Shown piece after piece: positions 24,716-33,888 of a stretch of 64,000 bases of DNA. A program made the translations under genes and the position numbers. The notes under the pieces are model-generated. The model saw only the letters and a program-made list of their open reading frames with translations. It had not been told where the DNA came from and ran no database searches. This stretch comes from CAZKWG01 sp964615375 (GTDB taxonomy: Bacteria; Myxococcota_A; UBA796; CAZKWG01), in NCBI GenBank assembly GCA_964615375.1, contig CAZTOW010000048.1, positions 1-64,000 on the forward strand, written 5' to 3'. Positions within the stretch are counted from its first letter, which is position 1, and each line of letters begins with the position of its first letter.

Positions 24716-25444
24716 TCAGCGCCCCCGGGTCGGCTCCAGGGTGTGCACGACGTACTGGATGGAGCGGTTGTGGCCGAGGCGCCCGCCCTCCCACTCGGCG
24801 GGGAGCTGGGTGATCTCCAGGGCCGGCAGCTCCTTGACTTGCGGGTCCACCGGCATGTCGCGGAAGGCGCCGTCGGCCTCGTGGACGGTGCGCCACTGGC
24901 GCCAGGTGACGCCGGGCTGGGCGGGGGTGGCGCTGAGGCCCTCGCCGGGGCAGCGCTCGGCCAGCAGGTCCACGCCCGCCAGGGGCGCGGCGATGAGGTG
25001 CAGGCGCGTGGGCAGGCCGCTCTGCTGGGTCTGGCCGGTGACGGCGCTCATCAGCCCGCCGTAGCTGTGGCCGAGGACGATGAGCTCGCGGAGCGAGGGC
25101 TCGGCGGCGACGAGGGCGTCCAGGGCGCGATCGAGCTCGGCGGACGCCGAGACGGGGCACTGCATCCAGCTCCAGCGGTAGAAGTAGAGCTCGGTCCCCC
25201 AGGCGGCCATGGTGCGGAGCGGCTCCACCCACTCAGAGCCCTCGCTCTTGAAGCCGTGGACGGCGATGATCGCGGTGCCCTCGGGCTCGGCGGGCGCGTC
25301 CAGGCGCGAGAGCCCCATCGGGCTCTCCATGAGGCGCTCGCCGGCGGCCTCCTCATCGAGCGCGCCGAGCTCGGCCAGCGTCGGCGGCGCCTCGTGGGTG
25401 GAGTGGCAGGCGATCGGGAGCAGGAGCGCGAGGAGCAGCGTCAT
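24716..25444 (-). CDS. Alpha/beta-hydrolase lipoprotein
   Basis: The 242-residue product has a lipobox (LPIAC, Cys13) and then an alpha/beta-hydrolase fold. The oxyanion strand is AIIAVHGFKSEGSEW, and the nucleophile elbow GHSYGG carries the catalytic Ser. A late Asp and His (for example GGRLGHNRSI) could complete the triad. It probably cleaves an ester or acts as a lipase/acyl-esterase at the periplasmic side; the substrate cannot be told. Convergent with the ABC-2 permease (3 bp between stops) and divergent from the TPR lipoprotein gene. Confidence 0.83.
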   Translation of the reverse strand: MTLLLALLLPIACHSTHEAPPTLAELGALDEEAAGERLMESPMGLSRLDAPAEPEGTAIIAVHGFKSEGSEWVEPLRTMAAWGTELYFYRWSWMQCPVSASAELDRALDALVAAEPSLRELIVLGHSYGGLMSAVTGQTQQSGLPTRLHLIAAPLAGVDLLAERCPGEGLSATPAQPGVTWRQWRTVHEADGAFRDMPVDPQVKELPALEITQLPAEWEGGRLGHNRSIQYVVHTLEPTRGR

Positions 25445-25490
25445 GAGGCTTCCTACCCGCGCGGGGAGCGCCCGCGCAACGCGTTAGGCT

Positions 25491-26645
25491 GTGCCGGTGA
25501 ACCTGATCCTCCTGCTGCTGGCCTGCACGCCCGCCCTGCGGATCCCGCCGCCGGTGGTGGCGCCCGCGCCCCGCTCGGAGGTGCCGGAGGCGGCGCGGGT
25601 GGCCTACCTCCACGCCGCCGTGATCCGCGAGCAGGGGGACCCGGAGCGCGCGCTGCTGGCGCTGTCGCGGGCCCGCGCGCTGGACCCCGACGACCCCTGG
25701 CTGGCGCTGGAGGCGGCGAGGCTCCAGCTCGCCCAGGGGCGGCTGGCGGAGGCGGATCTCACGCTGAGGAGCCTGATCCCGGGACCGGCGGAGGTGGACG
25801 CGCTGGCCCTGCGGGGTGTGGCGGCGCGGCTTCGCGGAGAGCCGGTGGCGGCGGAGGTGCTGCTCACCGAGGCGATGACGCGGGCGCCCGAGCGCGAGGA
25901 GCTGTGGCGGGAGCGCATGGGCCTGCTCCTCGCGGTCGGCGGGCGCGACGCGGAGGTGCAGGCGCTCGCGCGGTCCTGGGCGGACGGGCCGGCGCGCAGC
26001 GCGGTCGCGCTCCAGGAGCGGGGTCGGGCGCGGCTGCTCGCGGGGGACGCCGTGGGGGCCGTGGACGATCTCGGGGCGGCCGTCGTCCTGGGGGAGCGCA
26101 CCTTCTCCCCCACGCTGCTCACGGTCGCCGCCCGCGAGTCCGGGCGGCTGGGGAGCGCGCTCGGCTGGCTGGAGCGCGTGGAGCTCGACGAGCCGGATCT
26201 CCTGAAGGCCCGCCTCAGGCTGGCGCGGCTGGCGGGCGATCTGATCCGGGAGCGGGCCTGCCTGGAGGCGCTCCTGGTCCTCGAGCCCAGGGACGGCGAG
26301 CGATTGGCGGAGCTGGCGGGGCTGCTCGCGCTCCAGGGGGAGGCGCGCGCGGCGAAGCAGGCTCGGGCCCGCGCCGCCGCCCTGGGCGTGAAGGTCGCGC
26401 CGGCGGTGGTCCGGGGGGCTCCCGACGTCTCCGGGCTGCTGGCGGAGGCGGCGGCGCGGCTCCAGGCGCTGCGCCCCGAGGAGGCCCTCCCCATCGCCCT
26501 GGAGGCGGTCGATCGCGCCCCGGCCAGCGAGGCGGCCTGGCGGACGCTGGCTCGGGTGTTCACCACGCAGGCCCGCTTCGCCGACGCCGCCCTCGCCGAC
26601 GGGCGCGCCGCGCGCTACGCGGCCGCTCGGAGCCCGAACCCATGA
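25491..26645 (+). CDS. TPR-repeat lipoprotein
   Basis: This is a 384-residue lipoprotein. The GTG start at 25491 (GTG 25497 is also possible) leads to MPVNLILLLLACTP, with lipobox LLAC. After a Pro-rich linker, at least five TPR-like helical pairs run to the end. Examples are AAVIREQGDPERALLALSRA, LEAARLQLAQGRLAEADLTL and LARVFTTQARFADAALADGR. TPR proteins are scaffolds. The stop overlaps the start of the LolB-like gene as ATGA, so the two are coupled, which points to an envelope-assembly role beside a lipoprotein-handling protein. Confidence 0.85.
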   Translation: MPVNLILLLLACTPALRIPPPVVAPAPRSEVPEAARVAYLHAAVIREQGDPERALLALSRARALDPDDPWLALEAARLQLAQGRLAEADLTLRSLIPGPAEVDALALRGVAARLRGEPVAAEVLLTEAMTRAPEREELWRERMGLLLAVGGRDAEVQALARSWADGPARSAVALQERGRARLLAGDAVGAVDDLGAAVVLGERTFSPTLLTVAARESGRLGSALGWLERVELDEPDLLKARLRLARLAGDLIRERACLEALLVLEPRDGERLAELAGLLALQGEARAAKQARARAAALGVKVAPAVVRGAPDVSGLLAEAAARLQALRPEEALPIALEAVDRAPASEAAWRTLARVFTTQARFADAALADGRAARYAAARSPNP

Positions 26646-27433
26646 GAGCCCTCGTCCTCGCCTCCCTGCTCTGGCTCGGCGCATGCGCGAAGCGCGGCCC
26701 CGAGAGCGCGGCCGATCCCGCCGAGCTGCTCGCCGAGGCCCGCTCCCGCAAGCTGCCCTTCGCGCTCCGCGGGGCGTTCTCGGTCACCATCCACCGCGGC
26801 GAGGCCGAGCTCAGCACCCGCGGCGGGCTGGTCCTGCACGCCCCGGACCGCTTCCGCTTGGAGGTGCTGGGGCCGGTGGGCACGCCCGCGCTCATCGTCG
26901 CCAGCGACGGCGGCGTCATCGACGTCTGGAACGCCCAGGATCAGGTCTTCTACCGCGGTCCCGACGCCGACGCGGTGCTGGCCGAGCTCAGCGGCGGGGC
27001 GGTCACCCTCTCCGACGTCGTGCGCGTGCTGACCGCGACCCTGCCGCTGCCCGAGGCCCCCGTGCGCTCGGCCACGGTGGAGGATCGCCACCTCGCGCTC
27101 ACCCTGGACGCGCCCGAGCAGACCACGCTGGTCGCGCGGGTGGACGGGCGCAGCGGGCTGCTCGAGGAGGCCCGGGTGGAGCGCGAGGGCGCGACCCTGC
27201 TCAGCGCGAGCTACCCCAGCGCCCGGAAGATCGGGCGCACGGAGCTGCCCTGGGAGATGTCGCTCAGCGTGCCCGCGATACAGCTGAGAGTGGATATCCA
27301 GATGCAGAGCTGGGACGAGCTGGGGCAGGTGCCGGAGGTCTTCTCGCTCACGCCGCCCGCGGGGGCTCAGGTCAAGGACCTGGTCACTTCGCTCCGGGAG
27401 GCGGCGGAGAAGGCCGGGCGTCCTCCACCGTGA
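26642..27433 (+). CDS. LolB/DUF4292-like outer-membrane lipoprotein
   Basis: The 263-residue product begins MRALVLASLLWLGACAKRG, with lipobox LGAC (Cys15). The mature part has the half-barrel pattern of LolB and DUF4292 proteins: LRGAFSVTIHRGEAELSTRG, then LVLHAPDRFRLEVLGPVGTP. It may help receive or hold lipoproteins or lipids at the outer membrane; the many lipoproteins in this window make such a role plausible. It is coupled to the TPR gene by ATGA. The last 50 bp are shared with the opposite-strand 3' end of recJ. Confidence 0.8.
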   Translation: MRALVLASLLWLGACAKRGPESAADPAELLAEARSRKLPFALRGAFSVTIHRGEAELSTRGGLVLHAPDRFRLEVLGPVGTPALIVASDGGVIDVWNAQDQVFYRGPDADAVLAELSGGAVTLSDVVRVLTATLPLPEAPVRSATVEDRHLALTLDAPEQTTLVARVDGRSGLLEEARVEREGATLLSASYPSARKIGRTELPWEMSLSVPAIQLRVDIQMQSWDELGQVPEVFSLTPPAGAQVKDLVTSLREAAEKAGRPPP

Positions 27434-29096
27434 GGCGCATCGTGGTGCGGCCCTGCCAGGTGTGGAAGCCCGGGGTCGCGACCACGGAGATCGGGCCCTG
27501 CAGCGCCTCGCGATGCTGAGCGCCGCCCCACCAGATCGCCTGGAGGGGCCCGAGATCGAAGCGGAGGTGACGATCGCCCATGGGGGAGACGCGGCTGGGG
27601 ACGCCCGGCTCCAGCGCCAGCAGGGGAGGGGGGTTGCCCTTGCCGTGCGGGCCGAGCCGCGTGAGCGCCTCCACCGCGCCGCGGTCGAGCTCGCGGAGAT
27701 CGCAGCGCGCGTCCAGGGAGAGCGTGGGCACCTGCTCCCCGGCGTGCTCCGCGGCGAAGTCGGCGAGGCGCTCGGCGAGGGCGTCGAGGTTGCGGGTGGG
27801 GACGGTGAAGCCGGCCGCGACGGGGTGGCCGCCGAACTTGACCAGGAGGTCCGCGGCCGATCCGAGCGCGTCCACGGCGTGGATCTCCGGCGTGCTGCGC
27901 ACGCTGCCGCGGGCCTCGTCCCCGGCCACCGCGCAGATCGCCACCGGCCGGTGCAGGCGGTCGCGGAGCTTTGAGGCGGCGATCCCCACGATCCCGCGGT
28001 GCCAGCCCTCCTCCTCCTGGCCCCAGAGCACCACGAAGGCGGGCAGTCGGCTGGGGACCCGGGCCAGGCAGGCGGTGATCAGGCGCTCCTGGAGGCCCTG
28101 GCGCTCGGTGTTCAGGCGGTCCAGGGCCTTGGCCCGGGCCCGCGCGGCGCTCAGGTCCTTCTCGTCGAAGAGGGCGATGACGGCGTTGGCCTCGGACAGG
28201 CGACCGGCGGCGTTGATGCGCGGCCCGACGCGGTAGCCGAGGTCGGTCGCGTCGATCTGGCCCTTGTCCAGCCCGGCGACCTCCAGCAGGGCCTGGAGCC
28301 CGGGGCTGTTGGGGCCGGCGCGCAGGGCGGCGAGGCCCATGGAGACGATGGCGCGGTTCTCCAGGGTGGAGAGATCGACCACGTCGGCCACGGTGCCGAT
28401 GGCGGCGACCTTGAGCATGGAGCCCAGGATGGCGTCCCGCTTCGGGTGCTCGGCCAGCAGCGCCTCCGCCAGCTTCAGCGAGACCCCGCAGGCGGCGAGC
28501 GCCTTGTTGGGGTAGGGGCAGCCCACCTGGGGCGGGCAGAGCACGGCCAGCGCCCGATCGGGCACCGCCTCGCCCTGGGGCAGGTGGTGGTCGCAGACGA
28601 TTACGTCCACGCCGCGGTCGGCGGCGAGCTCCACCGCGCGGTGGTCGCGCACGCCGATGTCGGCCGTGATGATGAGCCCGACCCCGTCGGCCGCGGCGCT
28701 CTCGGCCGCGCGCGTGGAGAAGCCGTAGCCCTCGTCGAAGCGGTGGGGGATGTGGTAGTCCACCGTCCCCACGCCCGAGAGCGTGAGCGCGCGCTGGAGG
28801 ATGAGGCTGCTGGTCGTACCGTCCACGTCGTAGTCGGTGACGATGCGCACGCGCTCGCCCCGGCGCGCGGCCTCGCGGATCCGCGCCAGCGCCCGATCCA
28901 TCCCCAGCATCAGGAGCGGGTCGTGCAGGTGGGTCCGACCCGGCCGCAGCCAGTCGCCCGCGCTCGCCCCCGCCCGGGTCAGCAGGCAGCGCGCCACCAC
29001 GTCCGGCAGACCGAGCTGCCGCGACAGCGTGGAGACCTGGCTCGCGTCCGCTGGCGTGAGCTGCCAGCGCCGGCCCGTGATCGAGAGCGCGTCCAC
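27384..29096 (-). CDS. recJ: Single-stranded-DNA-specific 5'-3' exonuclease RecJ
   Basis: This DHH-superfamily exonuclease trims 5' single strands during recombination and mismatch or base-excision repair. DHH motif I is DYDVDGTTS (about 88-96), motif III is VCDHHLPQGE, GYRVGPRINAAGR follows, and the DHHA1 RNA-binding-like block is KFGGHPVAAGF. A C-terminal OB-type domain closes the protein. With GTG 29096 the length is 570 residues, normal for RecJ; a longer in-frame start at 29171 is possible but adds only Pro/Gly-rich sequence. The 3' end overlaps the LolB-like gene by 50 bp on the other strand. It is divergent from lgt. Confidence 0.95.
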   Translation of the reverse strand: MDALSITGRRWQLTPADASQVSTLSRQLGLPDVVARCLLTRAGASAGDWLRPGRTHLHDPLLMLGMDRALARIREAARRGERVRIVTDYDVDGTTSSLILQRALTLSGVGTVDYHIPHRFDEGYGFSTRAAESAAADGVGLIITADIGVRDHRAVELAADRGVDVIVCDHHLPQGEAVPDRALAVLCPPQVGCPYPNKALAACGVSLKLAEALLAEHPKRDAILGSMLKVAAIGTVADVVDLSTLENRAIVSMGLAALRAGPNSPGLQALLEVAGLDKGQIDATDLGYRVGPRINAAGRLSEANAVIALFDEKDLSAARARAKALDRLNTERQGLQERLITACLARVPSRLPAFVVLWGQEEEGWHRGIVGIAASKLRDRLHRPVAICAVAGDEARGSVRSTPEIHAVDALGSAADLLVKFGGHPVAAGFTVPTRNLDALAERLADFAAEHAGEQVPTLSLDARCDLRELDRGAVEALTRLGPHGKGNPPPLLALEPGVPSRVSPMGDRHLRFDLGPLQAIWWGGAQHREALQGPISVVATPGFHTWQGRTTMRLTVEDARPSPPPPGAK

Positions 29097-29219
29097 GGTG
29101 GGTCCCGTCCCGAGGAGAGGAGGTGAGAGGAGGATAGCGCGATCTGGCCCGCCGGGCACCCCGGGCGGCACACCGGCGCGCCCTGACGGGTTATTCGGGC
29201 CCCCTCAGGAGCGCCCCCC

Positions 29220-30074
29220 ATGCACCCGCTCATCCCCTACTTCGAGCGCCCCGTCATCCCCATCCCCATCCCGGGGCCCTGGGGCGACGAGATCCGCATC
29301 CACGGCTTCGGCATCATGGTGGCCATCGGGGTGTGGCTGGGGGCGAAGCTCACCATGGCCAAGGCGCGCCGCGACGGGCTGGAGGCGGAGTTCATCAACC
29401 GCTTCCTCACCTGGATCATCGTCGCCATCCTGGTGGGCGGTCACCTGGGCCACGCCCTCTTCTACGACCTCGACCACTACCTGAAGAACCCGATCGAGCT
29501 CTTCTACGTGTTCGGCGGGCTCTCCAGCTACGGCGGCTTCATCGGCTGCACGATCGCCGCCATCGTCTTCTTCCGCATGGAGCGCAAGCCCTTCTGGCCC
29601 TACGTGGACACGCTGGCCTACGGCTTCACGCTGGGCTGGTTCTTCGGCCGGATGGGCTGCTTCGTGGCCCATGATCACATCGGCATGGAGACGAGCTTCT
29701 GGCTGGGGGTCCAGGGCGTCTGCCCCGGGCACGAGGGCAACAGCGCCTACGCCTGTCACGACGTCGGGCTCTACGAGGGGCTGTACTCGGGCCTCTTCCT
29801 GCTGCCGCTCTTCGCCTGGCTGGATCGCAAGCCACGCTTCCCCGGGTTCTTCCTCGGGCTCTGGTGCGTGCTCTACGGTCCGGTCCGGCTCCTGCTGGAC
29901 GCCGCCCGCCATCCGGCCACGGACGCCCGCTACTTCGGGCTGACGCCCGCGCAGTACGGCTCGATCCTGGTCAGCGTCATCGGGGTCTGGATCCTGCTCA
30001 AGCAGCGCGGGGTGGCCCCGGTTCGACCCGAGGCCCAGCCCCCCGCCCCTGAGCAGCCCACGCCCGCGGCTTAG
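29220..30074 (+). CDS. lgt: Prolipoprotein diacylglyceryl transferase
   Basis: This membrane enzyme moves diacylglycerol from phosphatidylglycerol to the lipobox Cys of prolipoproteins. The 284-residue protein has about seven membrane segments. HGFGIMVAIGVWLGAK opens the fold, and GGLSSYGGFIGC is the conserved glycine-rich stretch. The signature reads GRMGCFVAHDHIG (143-155), where E. coli has GRxGNF. The Arg is kept, but the Asn position is Cys, a variant I believe is usual in delta-proteobacterial enzymes. It would serve the roughly eleven lipoproteins of this window. The ribosome site AGGAG lies before ATG 29220. It is convergent with the barrel-like gene (4-bp overlap). Confidence 0.95.
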   Translation: MHPLIPYFERPVIPIPIPGPWGDEIRIHGFGIMVAIGVWLGAKLTMAKARRDGLEAEFINRFLTWIIVAILVGGHLGHALFYDLDHYLKNPIELFYVFGGLSSYGGFIGCTIAAIVFFRMERKPFWPYVDTLAYGFTLGWFFGRMGCFVAHDHIGMETSFWLGVQGVCPGHEGNSAYACHDVGLYEGLYSGLFLLPLFAWLDRKPRFPGFFLGLWCVLYGPVRLLLDAARHPATDARYFGLTPAQYGSILVSVIGVWILLKQRGVAPVRPEAQPPAPEQPTPAA

Positions 30075-30697
30075 AAGCGCAGGCCCAGCGTGCCGCTCCC
30101 GTAGAAGCCGTGGAACTCGAGCTCGCCCATGGGCTCGAGCGTGAGCGGCGCCATCCAGCCATAGCCCGCCTCGAAGCCGAGGGCCGGACGGATGGCGCGG
30201 TCGGAGCGCCGGAAGACGAATTCCAGGCCCAGCGCGCCCAGCGCGCCCGGGGCGAGCCCGCTCTCGCGGATCTGGTTCAGGTTCTCGTCGTCGTCGAGGT
30301 CGTCGTCGAGCTTGACGGATCCCCAGAGCAGCGCACCCTGAACGGTGGCGTAGGGCACGAGCCAGGGGAAGACCTCGAAGCGCGCCTTGGGGCCGAGGCT
30401 GAAGCGGTTGGACGCGAGGGCGAGGTTGAAGGACGACTCGTCGCCCTCGTAGTCATAGCCGCCCGCCCAGACCGTCCCGCCGTCCACGGAGTGCTGCCAG
30501 CTCGCGACCACGCCGAGGTGCGGGGTGATGCCGTAGCCGGCGCGCAGGCCCAGGCTGTGGACCGCGTCCCGGTCGGAGAACAGTCCCCAGTGCTCGTCGG
30601 GCGCCCCGAGCTGACCCCACTGGAAGGTGAGCTCCGAGCCGTTCCCCGCCGCTTCGGCGGCGCCAAGAGAGAGGGTGAGGAGGATGGGGGCGAGCAT
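30071..30697 (-). CDS. Outer-membrane beta-barrel-like protein of the propeller operon
   Basis: The 208-residue product has a signal peptide (LAPILLTLSLGAAEAAG) and a pattern of short amphipathic strands. Examples are VHSLGLRAGYGITPHLGVVA, KARFEVFPWLVPYATVQGAL and FHGFYGSGTLGLRF. The C-terminal Phe is typical of BAM-assembled outer-membrane barrels. An acidic loop, DDDLDDDENL, lies in the middle. It starts 2 bp after the stop of the propeller-like lipoprotein gene and is last in the operon read from the sigma-54 promoter. It may anchor or export the two lipoproteins; this is inference from position. Confidence 0.72.
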   Translation of the reverse strand: MLAPILLTLSLGAAEAAGNGSELTFQWGQLGAPDEHWGLFSDRDAVHSLGLRAGYGITPHLGVVASWQHSVDGGTVWAGGYDYEGDESSFNLALASNRFSLGPKARFEVFPWLVPYATVQGALLWGSVKLDDDLDDDENLNQIRESGLAPGALGALGLEFVFRRSDRAIRPALGFEAGYGWMAPLTLEPMGELEFHGFYGSGTLGLRF

Positions 30698-30699
30698 GG

Positions 30700-32256
30700 T
30701 CAGATCTCCTCGCGGTCGGACAGGGTGTCCTCGGGGAAGAGCCCGAGGATGGCGAAGCCGCCCACCGTGTTGAGGGCGCGCGTCGCGGGGTCGAGGAAGC
30801 TCACCATCCCGAGCGCCTCGTCGTGCGTGATCCAGAAGCGCCCGTCGGGCATGGTGCCGATCCCCGTGGGCGGCGCGGGCAGCGAGACCCGCTCCTCGCC
30901 GGAGGGGTTGGCGAGATCGATGAACAGGAGCTCATCCTCGCCGTCCTGGAGCACCAGCGCGTAGGTCGTGTCCGTCGTGTCGGAGAGGGCCACGCCCACC
31001 GGGGTCCCGGTCAGCGTCACCGAGAGGGCGTCGTCCCCGCCGAGCTCAACCACGCCGAGCCCGTAGTGCCGGCTGGTGTACTGCTCGGCCTCGTCTCCGC
31101 CGGTGTTGCCCGGCCGCAGCACGGCGAGCGCGTAGACCCCGGAGTCCGACAGCAGGACCTCGCTGACGGGGTTGCTGACGACGTAGGGGGTGACCTCGAG
31201 ATCATCCAGGTTCAGGCGGAACAGATAGCGGGCGCTGTTGCTGCTCGTGTTGTAGAGCAGGGCCCCGCCCGAGATGGAGACGATGTCGGTGACCCCGGTC
31301 TCCAGCTCGACCTCCTCGAGCGCGAAGATCTCGTGGTCCAGGACGTCCACCTTCTCCTGGCCGGCATAAGACAGGACGGTCATATCCTCGGTGGTGTCCA
31401 CGAAGAGATCCGAGGGCACACCGTCCAGAGACAGAATATCGATGCTCTCGACCTCGAGGTCGAGCTTGTACAGATCCTTGGAGCCGCTGATGGCGACGAG
31501 GGCGTAGCGCCCGTCGGGCGTGAAGTCGGCGGCCTTGGCGTCCAGCGACTCGTCCTCGTCCAGCGTGAGGTTGTAGGTCACCTTCTTCTGGAGCGTGCTC
31601 AGGTCCACCACCACCGCCTGGGACTGCGCCAGCACGAGCGCCTGCGTGTCGTCCTCGCTGAAGAGGAAGTTGCTGGCGGCGAAGCCCACGGAGATGGTCT
31701 GGGACTCGAGCGACGTGAGGTCGATGAAGCTCACCGCGTTCAGGTCGACCACCGCCTGGCCCTCGAGCTCGTCGAGGGTCTGGTAGCTCTCGTCGTCGGC
31801 GTAGGCGACGGCGGTGGTGCCGGCGTGGGTGAAGGTGAAGGCGTTGAGGTAGGGGGGAACGTCGAAGCTCGTGACCTTCGCCCCGCTGCGCACCAGGTCC
31901 AGGGCGTAGGCGACGCGCTGCTCGTCCGCGGGGCACTCGGCGAGCTCGTCGATCTCCTCGTCGTCGTCCTCGCAGATGACCCAGCGGCTGGTCACCAGCA
32001 GGCTCTGGTTGTCCGGCGCCAGGGTCATGCGCACCGGGGTCGCGCCGCCCAGGTCCACGGGGGCGGCCTCGGCGCCGCTGTCGGGCACGAAGACCAGGGT
32101 GTCGGCGTGGGGCAGCGTCACGTAGAGCCCGCCGTCGGCGGCGATGACCTCATCGCTCCACAGCGGCTCGTCGAAGCCGGTGTCCACGTCGTCGGGCCAG
32201 CGCGACCAGGGGTCGCATCCCACAAGCAGGAGTGGAATCAGGGTGAGCGCGCGCAT
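30700..32256 (-). CDS. Propeller-like lipoprotein, copy 2
   Basis: This is a 518-residue lipoprotein with lipobox LVGC (Cys15), followed by Asp, the residue that in E. coli keeps lipoproteins in the inner membrane. The body has repeated beta-blade-like segments of the kind FTPDGRYALVAISGSKDLYK and FSEDDTQALVLAQS, as in YncE/WD40-type beta-propellers. The end, GRFWITHDEALGMVSFLDP...GGFAILG, parallels that of the upstream gene (GRLSFYDPDTR...GFELNA), so the two are diverged tandem paralogues. It lies 3 bp after that gene. Propeller lipoproteins bind partners or act as lyases; no catalytic motif is seen. Confidence 0.8.
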   Translation of the reverse strand: MRALTLIPLLLVGCDPWSRWPDDVDTGFDEPLWSDEVIAADGGLYVTLPHADTLVFVPDSGAEAAPVDLGGATPVRMTLAPDNQSLLVTSRWVICEDDDEEIDELAECPADEQRVAYALDLVRSGAKVTSFDVPPYLNAFTFTHAGTTAVAYADDESYQTLDELEGQAVVDLNAVSFIDLTSLESQTISVGFAASNFLFSEDDTQALVLAQSQAVVVDLSTLQKKVTYNLTLDEDESLDAKAADFTPDGRYALVAISGSKDLYKLDLEVESIDILSLDGVPSDLFVDTTEDMTVLSYAGQEKVDVLDHEIFALEEVELETGVTDIVSISGGALLYNTSSNSARYLFRLNLDDLEVTPYVVSNPVSEVLLSDSGVYALAVLRPGNTGGDEAEQYTSRHYGLGVVELGGDDALSVTLTGTPVGVALSDTTDTTYALVLQDGEDELLFIDLANPSGEERVSLPAPPTGIGTMPDGRFWITHDEALGMVSFLDPATRALNTVGGFAILGLFPEDTLSDREEI

Positions 32257-32259
32257 GGC

Positions 32260-33834
32260 CTACTCCTCGTGCTCGATGGCGGCGTTCAGCTCGAAGCCGG
32301 TGAGCGTGATGAGGTCTCTGGTGTCAGGGTCGTAGAACGAGAGGCGACCGAGCTCGTGCTCCTGATTGACGTAGGCCAGGCGGCTCTCGGGGAGCACGCC
32401 CACGTAGACGGGGTCGCTGCCCAGGTCGACCTCCTCGTAGGAGAGGGCGTCGTAGTTCATGACCTCGAGCAGGGGCTGGCCCTCCATGATGAAGTAGCCG
32501 ACGTCACCTTCCTCCGCGCTGGAGAAGCCGGTGGGCTCGCCCGGCAGCTCGTAGGCGGCCTGGAAGAAGTCCTCGAGGGCGACCATCGTGAGGCCGTACT
32601 TGTTGTAGAAGTCGCTCTCCGAGCTGACGTCGGTGCCGTTGTCCTTGTCATGGAAGATCAGCGCCGTCTCGCCGTTGGGGGCGATGGCGGCGGTGGCGAT
32701 CGGCTTGACGAGGGAGTACGGGATGATCTCGCCCGTGGCGAGCTCCCAGGCCGCGGCGACGGAGGCGCCCGACGCGGTGCTGTAGACCAGGGCCTTGGAC
32801 GCGGTCGGGCTGATCAGCACGCTGCCGAAGACGTGGTCCTTGGGCAGGTCGAGCACGTCGGGCGTGGCCTCGAGGTCGGCGAGCTCGTAGATCCACAGCT
32901 CGTTGGAGCCGCGCGCCACGGCCACCGCGTGCTCGCCGTCGGGCGTCAGATCGAGATCGGTGGGGCTCTCGCCCACCATCAGATCGCTGACCTCCTCGGT
33001 CTCCAGGTTCACCACCAGCAGCGTGCTGGCCCCGAACTGCCGCACGAAGGCGTAGGAGCCGTCGGGCACCAGCAGGACCTCCTCGGCCTCGGGCGGATCG
33101 ACCGTCTCGGTGGTCAGCGGGATGCGCCGAGGCTCCGCGCTGGGGTCGGTGAGATCGATGACGCAGAGGTAGGCGTCGCTGACGACCACGGCCAGCCGGC
33201 TGTCCTCCGAGAACTGCACGTCCTGGGGGTAGGCGCCGACGATCTGCAGGTAGTGGGTGGCGTTGTCCAGATCGACGATGCTGAGATCGTTGTAGGAGAC
33301 GACGCCGCCGTCGGCGTCGTAGTCCTCGCCGTTCTCGTCGCGGTAGAGCAGCGCCCACCGGCCATCCGGCGACATCTCCATCGTGTTCAGGTTGGGGCGG
33401 ATCTCGACCTCGGTGACGGCCAGGCTGGCGGCGTCGATGATGCTCACCGAGTCGGAGCCGGCGTTGAAGGTCACGGCGCGCGTGTAGTCCTCGGTGGTCA
33501 GCACCGCCTCGGGGTCCACGCCGACCTCGGTGGTGATGACCTCCAGGCTGGGCACGCTGACGCGGGTGACCGTGTTGCGGCTCGGGTTGGCCACGAAGAC
33601 GTAGACGTTGGTCGCGGCGGGGGCGAGCTTCAGGTAGTCGTCCTCGACCTCGGAGCCGTAGGTGTCCTCGGGGGCGCCGTCATCCTCATCCCAGCCGCCC
33701 GCGGCCGTGTCTCCGTACTCCCAGTCATTGGACCCGGTCTCGTAGGCTCCGGCCTTGTCGGCGGCGAAGCCTCGCTCAGCAGCGCAGCCGACCAGGGCTA
33801 TCAGCGCGCTCAAGGGGAGCAGGGACGCTCTCAT
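32260..33834 (-). CDS. Propeller-like lipoprotein, copy 1
   Basis: The 524-residue product has lipobox ALVGC (Cys17) and an acidic, Gly/Tyr-rich linker (about 25-65). About seven blade-like repeats then follow with motifs such as VFVANPSRNTVTRVSVPSLE, MEMSPDGRWALLYRDENG and LTPDGEHAVAVARGSNELW. The SPDGR/TPDGE turns are typical of YncE/TolB-type beta-propellers. It is first in an operon with its paralogue and a barrel-like protein, 43 bp downstream of the predicted sigma-54 start. I infer an outer-membrane complex expressed under a specific, activator-dependent condition. Function is not known. Confidence 0.82.
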   Translation of the reverse strand: MRASLLPLSALIALVGCAAERGFAADKAGAYETGSNDWEYGDTAAGGWDEDDGAPEDTYGSEVEDDYLKLAPAATNVYVFVANPSRNTVTRVSVPSLEVITTEVGVDPEAVLTTEDYTRAVTFNAGSDSVSIIDAASLAVTEVEIRPNLNTMEMSPDGRWALLYRDENGEDYDADGGVVSYNDLSIVDLDNATHYLQIVGAYPQDVQFSEDSRLAVVVSDAYLCVIDLTDPSAEPRRIPLTTETVDPPEAEEVLLVPDGSYAFVRQFGASTLLVVNLETEEVSDLMVGESPTDLDLTPDGEHAVAVARGSNELWIYELADLEATPDVLDLPKDHVFGSVLISPTASKALVYSTASGASVAAAWELATGEIIPYSLVKPIATAAIAPNGETALIFHDKDNGTDVSSESDFYNKYGLTMVALEDFFQAAYELPGEPTGFSSAEEGDVGYFIMEGQPLLEVMNYDALSYEEVDLGSDPVYVGVLPESRLAYVNQEHELGRLSFYDPDTRDLITLTGFELNAAIEHEE

Positions 33835-33888
33835 GGGACCTCCGAGCCCGAGGGCGCTCCCCCGGGCGTTGCATGCATGAACACTATT

